Source of the DNA: Thermodesulfobacteriota bacterium | GTDB taxonomy: Bacteria; Desulfobacterota; Desulfocorpusculales; Desulfocorpusculum | NCBI GenBank assembly: GCA_028275295.1 | Contig: JAPWUY010000089.1 | Span: 1-7,160, forward strand | DNA: 7,160 nucleotides | Reading direction: 5' to 3' | Shown: in pieces, positions 1-6,464 of the stretch | Layout: every line of letters starts with the position of its first letter | Position numbering within the stretch: the first letter of the stretch is position 1 | Made by a program: the position numbers and the translations under genes | Notes under the pieces: generated by a model | What the model saw: only the letters and a program-made list of their open reading frames with translations | What the model was told of the DNA's origin: nothing | Database searches by the model: none

Positions 1-321
1 GGGGTGAGACTGGGGGATGGAGAGGCCGCGAGGGCCAAGGTGAGGGTCCTGAAGGTGCTCAAGGCGAACTGCTGGCTCGAGATAACCATCTCCCAGGGCA
101 AGTACAGGGAGGTGAGGAGGATGTGCGAGGCCGTGGGGCATCCGGTCCTGGCCCTCAAGAGGACGAGGTTTGGGCCCATCTCCATAAAGGGGCTGCCCCG
201 GGGCTCTTTCAGACATTTGACCCCAGTGGAAGTGAGAAAGCTCAAGGAACTCACTTCCTCGGCCGAGGTCCGCACCCCAGTGGAGAGAAAGGACCCCTCT
301 TCCACCTCCGAGGAGGCCTGA
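1..321 (+). CDS. rluB: Pseudouridine synthase, RsuA/RluB/E/F family, C-terminal part (5' end outside window)
   Basis: This is the last 106 codons of a gene that enters from the left edge in frame 1; a GTG at position 4 is probably an internal valine, not the start. The visible part matches the end of the RsuA/RluB/RluE/RluF catalytic domain: a strand reading LEITISQGKYREVRRM, then CEAVGHPVLALKRTRFGPI, then a GLPRGSFRHLT segment and PVEVRKL. These enzymes convert specific uridines of ribosomal RNA to pseudouridine. The S4 domain and catalytic aspartate would lie upstream and cannot be seen. A hydrophilic tail of about 20 residues rich in S, T, E and P follows the domain. mutL begins two bases after the stop, so the two genes are probably co-transcribed. 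RluB is the likeliest member because it is the common version in operons of this sort, but RsuA or RluE/F cannot be excluded from the C-terminus alone. Confidence 0.85.
   Translation, partial: GVRLGDGEAARAKVRVLKVLKANCWLEITISQGKYREVRRMCEAVGHPVLALKRTRFGPISIKGLPRGSFRHLTPVEVRKLKELTSSAEVRTPVERKDPSSTSEEA
310..316 (+). promoter_or_regulatory. Shine-Dalgarno site of mutL
   Basis: GAGGAGG sits seven bases before the ATG at 324, inside the last codons of the preceding pseudouridine synthase gene. It decides the mutL start in favour of this ATG over the open reading frame that runs further upstream in the same frame. Confidence 0.75.
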
Positions 322-323
322 AG

Positions 324-2090
324 ATGGAAAAGGTGCTGGATGGCAAGGAGTTGTCTGAAAGGAATAGGAGGGTCTGTGTCCTCCCTCCCCACGTGGTGGA
401 GAAGATAGCAGCAGGAGAGGTGGTGGAGAGGCCTTCATCGGTCCTCAAGGAACTCGTGGAGAATTCACTCGATGCTGGTGCTCGAAGAATAGTGGTGAGG
501 GCGGAGGGAGGGGGAGTAGCTTCCTTAGAGGTGTCCGATGACGGGTGCGGCATGGAACCAGAGGATGCCCTTGAGGCCCTCAAACGCCACGCAACGAGCA
601 AGATTAGGAGCGTGGAGGACCTCTCCCGTATCACCACCCTGGGCTTCAGGGGAGAGGCCCTATCCTCCATAGCATCGGTAAGCTGCATGGAGATTGTGAC
701 CAGGCCAAGGCACAGGGAAGAGGCCACGAGGATCCTGGTCGAAGGAGGTAGGATCCTGGAGGTGAGCCCATGGGGCGGGCCAGTGGGGACCAGGGTAAAG
801 GTGGAGAAACTGTTCTACAATGTCCCTGCGAGGAGAAAATTCCTGAGGTCCGAGGCCACTGAGTCCCACCATCTGAGGGAGACCTTCCTCCAACTCGCCA
901 TTGTCAGGCCGGATGTGGGATTCGAGTTTCATGTCAATGAGAAGGGGGCCAAGTGGGATTTGCCCCCTAGGTCCACTTGGGACCAGAGGGTGAAGGATGT
1001 GATGGGCGAGGAAGTCTTCGAGGAGCTCTATCCCATAGGGGAGAAGGAGTATCTGGTGGAGGTGGAGGGGTTCGTGTCCCATCCCAATTTCCATCGGGGG
1101 GCAGCCTCGGATCTCAGGTTCTACGTAAATGGCAGGAATGTCCAGGACAGGGGCCTTCTGGGAGCAGTGCTCCGAGCTTACGGACAGCTTCTTCCCAGGG
1201 GCAGATATCCCGTGGGAGTGGTGCACATCAAAATGCCAGCAGGGGACCTAGACGTGAACGTCCATCCAACCAAAAGAGAGGTCAGGTTCAGGGATGGAAG
1301 GAGGGTGCAGGAACTGGTCCTCAAGTCCGTCAAGGGGATGCTGAGAAGACAGCCCTGGCTGAGATGGCCCCTCGGGGAAGAGAAGGAGATCTGGGAGAGG
1401 GATTCCTCGTCCCAGGTGTGCGAGCCCCCCTCGGAGGGAAGTCCCCTGCGGCGAGGCCCAGTCAGTGGAGGAGAACAGGGGATCCTTCCCTTGAGCATCG
1501 GATCTGGAAGTACAGGTGAGGTCCCACGGGGAGAGATCAGGTACTTGGGTCAGGTGGGTGGGACCTACCTGGTCTTCGCGAGCGAAGATGGGCTCCTCGT
1601 CATGGATCAGCACGCAGCCCACGAGAGGGTCATATTGGAGGAGCTGAGGAGTGCTCTCGACAAGGACGGAGTTCCTGGCCAAGGGCTTCTGGGAACGATA
1701 CTTTTGGAACTCAGCCCGGAAGAGGAAGAGACACTGGGGGCCTTGGTGCCGATTCTGGGAAAGCTCGGGTGGAGCTTGGAGCCATTTGGAAGGGGATGCT
1801 GGAGGATCTCGAGCGCTCCTCCGTGGCTTCGAAGGGAAGAGGCAGCCGAATGCATGAAGGAGATCCTCAGGGCCGGGATCTCGGTCGAGGGACTTTTCCC
1901 TGAAGAGATATTGGCCAGGGTCGCCTGCATCGCGGCATCCAAGGCAGGAAAGGAGTTCACTCCCCAAGAAGCGGAGAGGCTTCTGAGCAGGATCAGAGGG
2001 GTTGAATCCCGGGGCCTCTGTCCCCATGGGAGGCCCACTTTTCTGCAGATAAGCATATCGGAACTCCAAAGAAGGTTCTGCAGGGGTTGA
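324..2090 (+). CDS. mutL: DNA mismatch repair protein MutL with endonuclease motif
   Basis: A 588-residue MutL. It couples mismatch recognition by MutS to strand removal. The N-terminal GHKL ATPase is complete: IAAGEVVERP (28-37), ELVENSLDAGA (43-53) with the catalytic Glu and Mg-binding Asn, DDGCGM (72-77), and TLGFRGEALSSI (105-116). A variable linker rich in G, S, P and E lies around residues 345-400. The C-terminal dimerisation domain holds DQHAAHERVILE (428-439), which fits the DQHA-x2-E-x4-E metal site of nicking MutL proteins, together with ACIAASKAG (534-542) and CPHGRP (566-571). This predicts a latent endonuclease, as in Bacillus and eukaryotic MutL and unlike E. coli MutL, so no MutH is needed. 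The ATG at 324 has a strong GAGGAGG site. It gives about 15 residues before the usual family start near RVCVLPP. The frame is open upstream to 123, but that stretch overlaps the pseudouridine synthase gene and does not look like MutL. Confidence 0.96.
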   Translation: MEKVLDGKELSERNRRVCVLPPHVVEKIAAGEVVERPSSVLKELVENSLDAGARRIVVRAEGGGVASLEVSDDGCGMEPEDALEALKRHATSKIRSVEDLSRITTLGFRGEALSSIASVSCMEIVTRPRHREEATRILVEGGRILEVSPWGGPVGTRVKVEKLFYNVPARRKFLRSEATESHHLRETFLQLAIVRPDVGFEFHVNEKGAKWDLPPRSTWDQRVKDVMGEEVFEELYPIGEKEYLVEVEGFVSHPNFHRGAASDLRFYVNGRNVQDRGLLGAVLRAYGQLLPRGRYPVGVVHIKMPAGDLDVNVHPTKREVRFRDGRRVQELVLKSVKGMLRRQPWLRWPLGEEKEIWERDSSSQVCEPPSEGSPLRRGPVSGGEQGILPLSIGSGSTGEVPRGEIRYLGQVGGTYLVFASEDGLLVMDQHAAHERVILEELRSALDKDGVPGQGLLGTILLELSPEEEETLGALVPILGKLGWSLEPFGRGCWRISSAPPWLRREEAAECMKEILRAGISVEGLFPEEILARVACIAASKAGKEFTPQEAERLLSRIRGVESRGLCPHGRPTFLQISISELQRRFCRG

Positions 2091-3022
2091 AGGCCTTGGA
2101 AGGAAGGGGTTCCCTCGTAGTTCTCTTGGGACCAACAGCCTCGGGAAAGACCGAGATATCCATCTCATGGGCGAGGCGCTTGGGGTTCGAGATCCTGAGC
2201 GCTGATTCGATGCAGGTATATCGATTCATGGACATAGGGACAGCAAAGCCTTCCCGGGAGGTGAGGGAGGAGATACCCCATCACATGATAGATGTTGTGT
2301 TCCCAGATGAGCCTTACAATGCAGCCCGCTTCCAGAGGGAGGCAGATCGAGCCATAGAGGAGATCCGCAAGAGGGGAAGGCCCGTTCTGGTCGTCGCCGG
2401 AACAGGCCTTTACCTGAGAGCCCTCACGAGGGGACTTTTCGAGGGCGTGGAGAGCGATCCCTCCATAAGGAGGACCCTGCACCAGAAGGCGAGAAAAGAG
2501 GGTGTGGGAGCCCTCTATCAGATGTTACGAGATGTGGATCCTGAAAGGGCCCAGAGGATACATCCCCACGACCTTTTTCGAATAGTGAGGGCCTTGGAGG
2601 TCTTCATGGTAAGCGGCACTCCCATGTCGGACCACCACAAAAGGCACGGCCTTGGAAAGGAACGTTACAGGACCCTCTACCTGGGGATAGAGAGGGATAG
2701 AAGGGATCTTTTCCAGAGGATAGAGAGGCGAGTGGACAGGATGATCCGCGAGGGTCTGAAGGAAGAGGTTCAACGTCTTCTGGCCATGGGCTACGACCCC
2801 GGTCTCTCTTCCATGAAGGCTATCGGCTACAAGCACATGGCCTCGCACCTCATGGGACTCACTCCTCTGGATGAAGCCGTAAGACAGATGAAGAGGGATA
2901 CCAAAAGATTCGCGAGAAGGCAGCTCACCTGGTTCAAGGCAATGGATGGGGTCAAGTGGTTCAGACCGGAGGAGGCCGAGGATCTCCTGCCCCTCATAGA
3001 GGATTTCCTGGAAGGCCAGTGA
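2087..3022 (+). CDS. miaA: tRNA dimethylallyltransferase MiaA
   Basis: A 311-residue MiaA, full length for the family. It transfers the dimethylallyl group from dimethylallyl diphosphate to N6 of A37 in tRNAs that read codons starting with U; MiaB (not in this window) normally completes ms2i6A. Visible motifs are the P-loop LLGPTASGKT (13-22), ADSMQVYRFMDIGTAKP (39-55), HHMIDVVFPDEPYNAARF (65-82), VAGTGLYLRAL (103-113), IHPHDLFRIVRALEV (158-172), GYKHM, and the basic QMKRDTKRFARRQLTWFK segment near the end. The start is taken as the TTG at 2087, whose last bases overlap the mutL stop (TTGA); a GAAGG at 2071-2075 lies 11 bases before it. A second TTG at 2096 is a possible alternative, and no ATG or GTG lies between the mutL stop and the P-loop. 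The mutL-miaA order is known from several proteobacteria. The overlap suggests translational coupling. Confidence 0.96.
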   Translation: MKALEGRGSLVVLLGPTASGKTEISISWARRLGFEILSADSMQVYRFMDIGTAKPSREVREEIPHHMIDVVFPDEPYNAARFQREADRAIEEIRKRGRPVLVVAGTGLYLRALTRGLFEGVESDPSIRRTLHQKARKEGVGALYQMLRDVDPERAQRIHPHDLFRIVRALEVFMVSGTPMSDHHKRHGLGKERYRTLYLGIERDRRDLFQRIERRVDRMIREGLKEEVQRLLAMGYDPGLSSMKAIGYKHMASHLMGLTPLDEAVRQMKRDTKRFARRQLTWFKAMDGVKWFRPEEAEDLLPLIEDFLEGQ

Positions 3023-3073
3023 ACGAAATCCCAGTGAATTCCACAGGGCGCCCTCTCCTTTTCGCCCTCAACC
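3023..3073. other. Convergent intergenic gap between miaA and the PilZ gene
   Basis: Fifty-one bases separate the two stop codons. They hold AGGGCG (3045-3050) and its complement CGCCCT (3063-3068), which could form a six-pair stem with a 12-base loop. A ten-base perfect palindrome AGGGCGCCCT (3045-3054) overlaps the first arm. No run of T follows the stem on either strand, so I do not call an intrinsic terminator. Termination may be Rho-dependent or use a structure I cannot judge by eye. Confidence 0.3.
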
Positions 3074-3532
3074 TCACACATCCAGTTCTATGGCCCTCAC
3101 CGTCTTCCTTATGGATATGAGGTAATCCCTCAACACCTCCCTGTCGTCCTTGGTCATCTCCTTGAAATTCACTCCCACATGATACACGGGATCCGCCCTC
3201 ACACAAGATTTCTCGTACCAGGATACCTCCCCTATGGCCGTGATCTTTCTCCTGTTGGGTAACTCGATCTCCATGGTGAGTCTGTTTCTGAGAAGGGGAG
3301 ATTCGTCGTAGGAGAGGTGCAAACCGTCCACCTTCATGGTATTGGTCTCGAAGACGAGTCCCGTGAGGGATAGGTCCTCCACCTTGGCCTCCACGCTCCT
3401 CGATATCTTCATCTCGTCTTTTCCGCTCACCACGAGGTACTTCATGTTGAGGTTGAGCCTCTCCCTGGGCCTGGCCTCGGGAGGCCCATCCCTCCTCTCA
3501 CCCCTAGCCTTTCTTTTAGGAGGCTCTGCCAT
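3074..3532 (-). CDS. PilZ-domain protein, probable cyclic-di-GMP receptor
   Basis: A 152-residue soluble protein with no signal peptide or membrane segment. The first 25 residues are very basic and probably disordered. The PilZ signature is present: RPRER (21-25) fits RxxxR, and DLSLTGL (53-59) fits (D/N)xSxxG at a normal distance for the two halves of the cyclic-di-GMP site. Beta-rich sequence follows (LTMEIELPNRRKITAIGEV, then VYHVGVNF), and the protein ends in a helix, DDREVLRDYLISIRKTV. Such proteins bind cyclic-di-GMP and alter motility, exopolysaccharide output or other surface traits through a partner; no partner can be named here. The ATG at 3532 is chosen because the next methionine (residue 30) would remove RxxxR. 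Its ribosome site is poor (GGGGG at 3540-3544). It lies 55 bases after the deoxyhypusine-synthase-like gene on the same strand and probably has its own promoter. It converges with miaA. Confidence 0.85.
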   Translation of the reverse strand: MAEPPKRKARGERRDGPPEARPRERLNLNMKYLVVSGKDEMKISRSVEAKVEDLSLTGLVFETNTMKVDGLHLSYDESPLLRNRLTMEIELPNRRKITAIGEVSWYEKSCVRADPVYHVGVNFKEMTKDDREVLRDYLISIRKTVRAIELDV

Positions 3533-3563
3533 GGAGTGACCCCCAAAGTGAAAGCTGCTTCAA

Positions 3564-3591
3564 ATTAAGGGAATCGCCCACATTGTGTCAA
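3564..3591 (-). promoter_or_regulatory. Candidate sigma-70 promoter of the PilZ gene
   Basis: Read on the minus strand, TTGACA (3591-3586) is a perfect -35 hexamer. After 16 bases comes CTTAAT (3569-3564), four of six matches to TATAAT. Transcription would start near 3557, about 25 bases before the PilZ ATG. The -35 hexamer includes the TGA stop of the upstream deoxyhypusine-synthase-like gene. The match is by eye only, and the -10 element and spacer are not ideal. Confidence 0.4.
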
Positions 3592-4559
3592 GGTGTATCG
3601 CTCCTCATGGGGGAGATCTTTTCTTTCCATGCCTTTTCCTTTATGGCTGCCGCAAGAAGGGGCACCATTATCTCGTGGTGGCCTGTTATGGCGATACCCT
3701 TCCCCCCTAGGAGGGTGGGGCGCCTCACCACATTGTTCATGGGCCTGTAATGCTGGATGAAGTCCAGGTTCACGGTGGTGATCCTTCTCAGGGGATGGCC
3801 CAGATTTCGTGCGAGACTCACGGCCTTCAGGAAAACCTCTGGGAGGATCACAGCCGATCCCACGTTCAGATAGACGCCTCCCTCCAGCATCGTCACCCTC
3901 TCGCAAAACCTCATGAAGTCCCTATAGCTCCCTTCTCCCAGAGAGGCCCCATTGGCTTGGGGGTGGAGATGATGGATGTCCGTGCCTATGGCCACATGCA
4001 CAGTGACAGGCCTTTTGAGTTCCCACGCACATGCAAGGAGGCTATTTTCCACATGAGGGGCCCTGGCCTCCGAGAGCCTCTTCCCCACAGCCTCTCCCAG
4101 ACCCTCCCCGAGGCCGACCCCAGTGTTTATCATCTCGTTGAGCACTGTAGCGGTCTCCTCAGCCATCCCGAAAGAGCCATCGGAGAGCCCCTCGTCCACC
4201 TCCTCGGATGTGTGCCCGGCCCAAGCGATCTCGAAGTCGTGGACCATTCCGGCCCCATTTGTGGCGAGGGCGCAAATCCATCCTTCCCGCATGAGGTCCA
4301 TCACGATGGGTGAAAGGCCTACCTTTATCACGTGCGCTCCCATGGACATGATGACCATCCTGCCATTGGCCCTAGCCTCCACTATTGCCGACGCTACCTG
4401 AAGTATGTCCTGAGCTGCCAAGTACTTGGGAAGGCCTTCCAAGAACTCGGCCACTGTGGAGCCAGCCACATGAGGCCTCGCGAACCCTTCCACCTTCACC
4501 TTGCTCTTTCTTGCCTGGAGTCTGTAAGTGCGAAGGCCTGTCCTGTCCAGAGGAGACAC
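3588..4559 (-). CDS. Deoxyhypusine-synthase-like protein of unknown function
   Basis: A 323-residue soluble protein that I recognise only at fold level. Several blocks resemble the NAD-binding core of deoxyhypusine synthase: SMGAHVIKVGLSP (72-84), ATNGAGMVHDFE (99-110, compare the TxGxxxHD-type block of archaeal enzymes), GTDIHHLHPQANGASLGEG (192-210, at the place of the P..DGS.GD block) and GGVYLNVGSAVILPEVFLKA (227-246). The W-G-K segment with the catalytic lysine of true deoxyhypusine synthases is not evident, and the only comparable late lysine is in LLGGKG (283-288). No eIF5A gene is present, so hypusine formation is unlikely. The GTG start at 4559 is supported by GAGGGAG (4567-4573), seven bases upstream and overlapping the gmhA stop. 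The 12-base gap to gmhA implies a shared transcript and perhaps a shared role in sugar or envelope metabolism, which is inference. Annotation as a plain conserved hypothetical would also be fair. Confidence 0.8.
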   Translation of the reverse strand: MSPLDRTGLRTYRLQARKSKVKVEGFARPHVAGSTVAEFLEGLPKYLAAQDILQVASAIVEARANGRMVIMSMGAHVIKVGLSPIVMDLMREGWICALATNGAGMVHDFEIAWAGHTSEEVDEGLSDGSFGMAEETATVLNEMINTGVGLGEGLGEAVGKRLSEARAPHVENSLLACAWELKRPVTVHVAIGTDIHHLHPQANGASLGEGSYRDFMRFCERVTMLEGGVYLNVGSAVILPEVFLKAVSLARNLGHPLRRITTVNLDFIQHYRPMNNVVRRPTLLGGKGIAITGHHEIMVPLLAAAIKEKAWKEKISPMRSDTP

Positions 4560-4566
4560 CCCGAGA

Positions 4567-4573
4567 CTCCCTC
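4567..4573 (-). promoter_or_regulatory. Shine-Dalgarno site deciding the GTG start of the deoxyhypusine-synthase-like gene
   Basis: On the minus strand the sequence is GAGGGAG, beginning inside the TGA stop of gmhA and ending seven bases before the GTG at 4559. The placement supports the GTG as the true start and suggests that ribosomes ending gmhA can start the next gene. Confidence 0.7.
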
Positions 4574-5156
4574 AATCCGAGAGCTCATCCTCTATGAGTT
4601 CGCAGAGGATGTGAATCACTGTAGTGTGCATCTCCTGGACCCTCGGTGTGGATCCATGGGGCACGTGCAATGAATGATCCAGAAGGGGATTCACCTCCTG
4701 CCCATTTCCGCCCGTGAGGCCCACTGTCACCAGGCCGATCCTTCTGGCCTCTTCCAGTCCCCTGAGAATGTTACGGGATCTTCCGCTAGTAGTTATGGCC
4801 ACTGCCACATCGCCAGGTCTTCCGAGGGCGGATATCTGTCTCGCGAAGACCTCGGTGAAATCCTCGTCATTGGAGATGCTGGTCAAAATGGACGTATCAG
4901 TCGTGAGGGCCAAGGCTGCAAAAGGCCGCCTCTGTTTGAGGAATCTGTTCACGAGCTCCGCTGCCATGTGCTGGGCGTGGGCTGCGCTTCCCCCGTTTCC
5001 GAATATGAGGATCTTGTTGCCCTTTTTCAGGGCCTGGACCATCGAGTCAGTGGCTCGAATGAGCCCCTGGAAGAAAGAATCGTCCATGAGCCGCTGCCTC
5101 AACTCCATTCCCTCAGCCAGGGCTGCCCTTATCTTATCTTCCCTTTTTCCTTTCAT
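4572..5156 (-). CDS. gmhA: Phosphoheptose isomerase (sedoheptulose-7-phosphate isomerase)
   Basis: A 194-residue SIS-domain protein, close to the 192 residues of E. coli GmhA. It converts sedoheptulose 7-phosphate to D-glycero-D-manno-heptose 7-phosphate, the first step to the ADP-heptose used in the LPS inner core. Seen in the sequence: FGNGGSAAHAQHMAAELVNRF with GNGGS at 53-57, the phosphate-loop segment TTSGRS, and VQEMHTTVIH near the end. His63, Glu67, Gln174 and His182 align with the E. coli metal and catalytic residues His61, Glu65, Gln172 and His180, so it should be active. The ATG at 5156 has GGGAAGG (5167-5173) ten bases upstream. It follows the CorC paralogue by 66 bases and precedes the deoxyhypusine-synthase-like gene by 12. 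The next pathway genes (hldE, gmhB, hldD) are not in the window. DiaA, a SIS relative that binds DnaA, is the main alternative; the full metal site and the TPRVQEMH segment favour GmhA. Confidence 0.93.
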   Translation of the reverse strand: MKGKREDKIRAALAEGMELRQRLMDDSFFQGLIRATDSMVQALKKGNKILIFGNGGSAAHAQHMAAELVNRFLKQRRPFAALALTTDTSILTSISNDEDFTEVFARQISALGRPGDVAVAITTSGRSRNILRGLEEARRIGLVTVGLTGGNGQEVNPLLDHSLHVPHGSTPRVQEMHTTVIHILCELIEDELSD

Positions 5157-5181
5157 GGCTAGGCGACCTTCCCTTTGGCGA

Positions 5182-5211
5182 ATGCTAAATGCACAAGTGG
5201 CCTCGCGTCAA
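5182..5211 (-). promoter_or_regulatory. Candidate sigma-70 promoter of the gmhA operon
   Basis: On the minus strand TTGACG (5211-5206, five of six to TTGACA) is followed after 18 bases by TAGCAT (5187-5182, four of six to TATAAT). A start near 5175 would leave a leader of about 19 bases that still contains the GGGAAGG ribosome site. It lies in the 66-base gap after the CorC-like gene, the natural place for an operon start. It is read by eye only. Confidence 0.38.
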
Positions 5212-5220
5212 GGGAACGCG
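5204..5220. repeat. Short inverted repeat over the gmhA -35 element
   Basis: CGCGT (5204-5208) and ACGCG (5216-5220) are perfect inverted arms separated by seven bases. The pair covers the candidate -35 hexamer of gmhA, so it could be a small operator or simply chance. No T-run follows it in the direction of transcription, so it is not a convincing terminator for the CorC-like gene. Confidence 0.3.
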
Positions 5221-5222
5221 CC

Positions 5223-6464
5223 TCATCCGGCTTTTTCCTTCCTGGGGAGGGTTATCATCACCTCCTCTATGGTCCTGTCCGAGACCCTGTGCACCGTGAA
5301 CCTCACCTCCCCGAGGACCAAGGAATCGCCCTTCGAGGGTATTCTCCTGAACGCGTCCAGGAGGAATCCACCGAGGGTCTCGTAATCCCCCTTGGGTACC
5401 GCAAGCCCCAGCTTCTCGTTCAAATCCTCTATCTCCGTCCTAGCCGAGACCAAGACCTGGTGGGAGGCCAACCATTTGAATTGGGGCTCCTCAATGTCGT
5501 ATTCGTCCTGTATTTCGCCGATGATCTCCTCTATGAGATCTTCCATGGTGACGAGACCAACCGCCCCGCCGTACTCGTCCACAACCATTGCCAGGTGTTG
5601 CCCCTGGCTCTTGAGCTTCAACAATAGCTCATCCACGGGCATGCTCTCGGGCACAAAAGGAACGGGCAGAAGATAATTGGATGCTGGCTCGGACAGGTCC
5701 GATACTCCCAAGAGATCCTTGGCCCTGACCATTCCCACAACCTGATCGATTCTCTCCCTGTACACAGGTATCCTGGAATAGCCCTCCTCGTTTATGACCT
5801 CCACGACCTTCCCTATCGGGGTCCTCTCCTCCACCGCACACACCTCTATCAGGGGAATCATGATCTCTCTCACCTTCACCTCCGAGAGCTTCAAGATCCT
5901 GTCTATCATCCTCCTCTGTTCGCCTAGGTGGTCTGGAGAGACCTCAGGTGACCTTATCTTCCAAGCTATCTCCTCCCTCACGGACCAGGAGAGGGGAATG
6001 CCGTCTTCGATGCTCTCCTCCTTGGCCCTTGTACCTCGGAAGAAGGCCTCGAGTTTTGTCCAGGGGAAGGCTACCCACGCTGCCACTTGTCCAACCCAGA
6101 CAAGAAGTGGCACCCATTTTCTCGGAGTCTTGGGACCGAGGAGACATTCTGGCAGAACCTCGGCCATCAACAAGTAGCCGGAGAAAAATGCCAATAGCAA
6201 AAATGGCTTCACGGAGTCATCCAATCCATGGGAGCCCATACAACCCACTGTTCCCATCAAAAGGAGAAGATCCAAGGTTGTCTGTGCCCAATGAGCCCCC
6301 CTTCTTTCCCTGTCGAGGAGTCCCGACGCCCTTCTCACCCATGAAGATCCTTTACTCTCCTCCCTCGACATGTCCTCTGGCTCCAGAAAAAGGAGGGAGG
6401 TCCTAGCTCCACTTACCAGAGCGCCCAGCAAACATGCAGCGAGAGGGAGCGCGAGGGATTTCAT
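5223..6464 (-). CDS. CorC/HlyC (CNNM)-family CBS-domain membrane protein with divergent membrane domain
   Basis: A 413-residue protein with the CorC/CNNM order: an N-terminal DUF21-like membrane domain, a CBS pair and a CorC_HlyC domain. Hydrophobic segments lie near residues 3-18, 62-78, 87-105 and 117-135. CBS1 runs from VREIMIPL to KDLLG, with [11 protein letters not shown]2 includes [18 protein letters not shown] and ends at GEIQDEYD; the final 80 residues hold [18 protein letters not shown]. Relatives transport Mg2+ or other divalent cations, or affect their efflux, in the inner membrane. The membrane half is unusual: the S-x-x-E-T-A motif appears as SGARTS (18-23) with Arg for Glu, the GEIIPK motif appears as AEVLPE (101-106), and no clear conserved Asn stands in the second segment. 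Transport by this subunit alone is therefore doubtful. Its ATG overlaps the stop of the upstream paralogue (ATGA), which implies coupled translation and perhaps a heteromer. Confidence 0.88.
   Translation of the reverse strand: MKSLALPLAACLLGALVSGARTSLLFLEPEDMSREESKGSSWVRRASGLLDRERRGAHWAQTTLDLLLLMGTVGCMGSHGLDDSVKPFLLLAFFSGYLLMAEVLPECLLGPKTPRKWVPLLVWVGQVAAWVAFPWTKLEAFFRGTRAKEESIEDGIPLSWSVREEIAWKIRSPEVSPDHLGEQRRMIDRILKLSEVKVREIMIPLIEVCAVEERTPIGKVVEVINEEGYSRIPVYRERIDQVVGMVRAKDLLGVSDLSEPASNYLLPVPFVPESMPVDELLLKLKSQGQHLAMVVDEYGGAVGLVTMEDLIEEIIGEIQDEYDIEEPQFKWLASHQVLVSARTEIEDLNEKLGLAVPKGDYETLGGFLLDAFRRIPSKGDSLVLGEVRFTVHRVSDRTIEEVMITLPRKEKAG

Noticed and set aside
123..323. In-frame upstream extension of mutL giving a 655-residue protein
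   Set aside because: It overlaps the pseudouridine synthase in another frame, has no resemblance to MutL, and the ATG at 324 has a strong Shine-Dalgarno site.
660..1226. 188-codon minus-strand open frame inside mutL
   Set aside because: It is a shadow of the conserved MutL ATPase region, with no domain signal of its own.
1248..2168. 306-codon minus-strand open frame opposite mutL
   Set aside because: It lies wholly opposite clear mutL and miaA coding sequence, is low in recognisable motifs and rich in P, S, L and R, as expected of a mirror frame in GC-rich DNA.
3045..3068. Intrinsic terminator between miaA and the PilZ gene
   Set aside because: The six-pair stem has a 12-base loop and no T-run follows on either strand.
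3750..4313. 187-codon plus-strand open frame opposite the deoxyhypusine-synthase-like gene
   Set aside because: It is an antisense shadow. The minus-strand gene has a clear ribosome site, conserved-looking motifs and operon context.
3588..4559. True deoxyhypusine synthase acting on an eIF5A-like protein
   Set aside because: No eIF5A gene is seen, and the catalytic lysine segment is not evident; only fold-level resemblance is supported.
4714..5385. 223-codon plus-strand open frame opposite gmhA and running into the CorC-like gene
   Set aside because: It crosses a gene boundary and opposes two well-identified genes, with no motifs.
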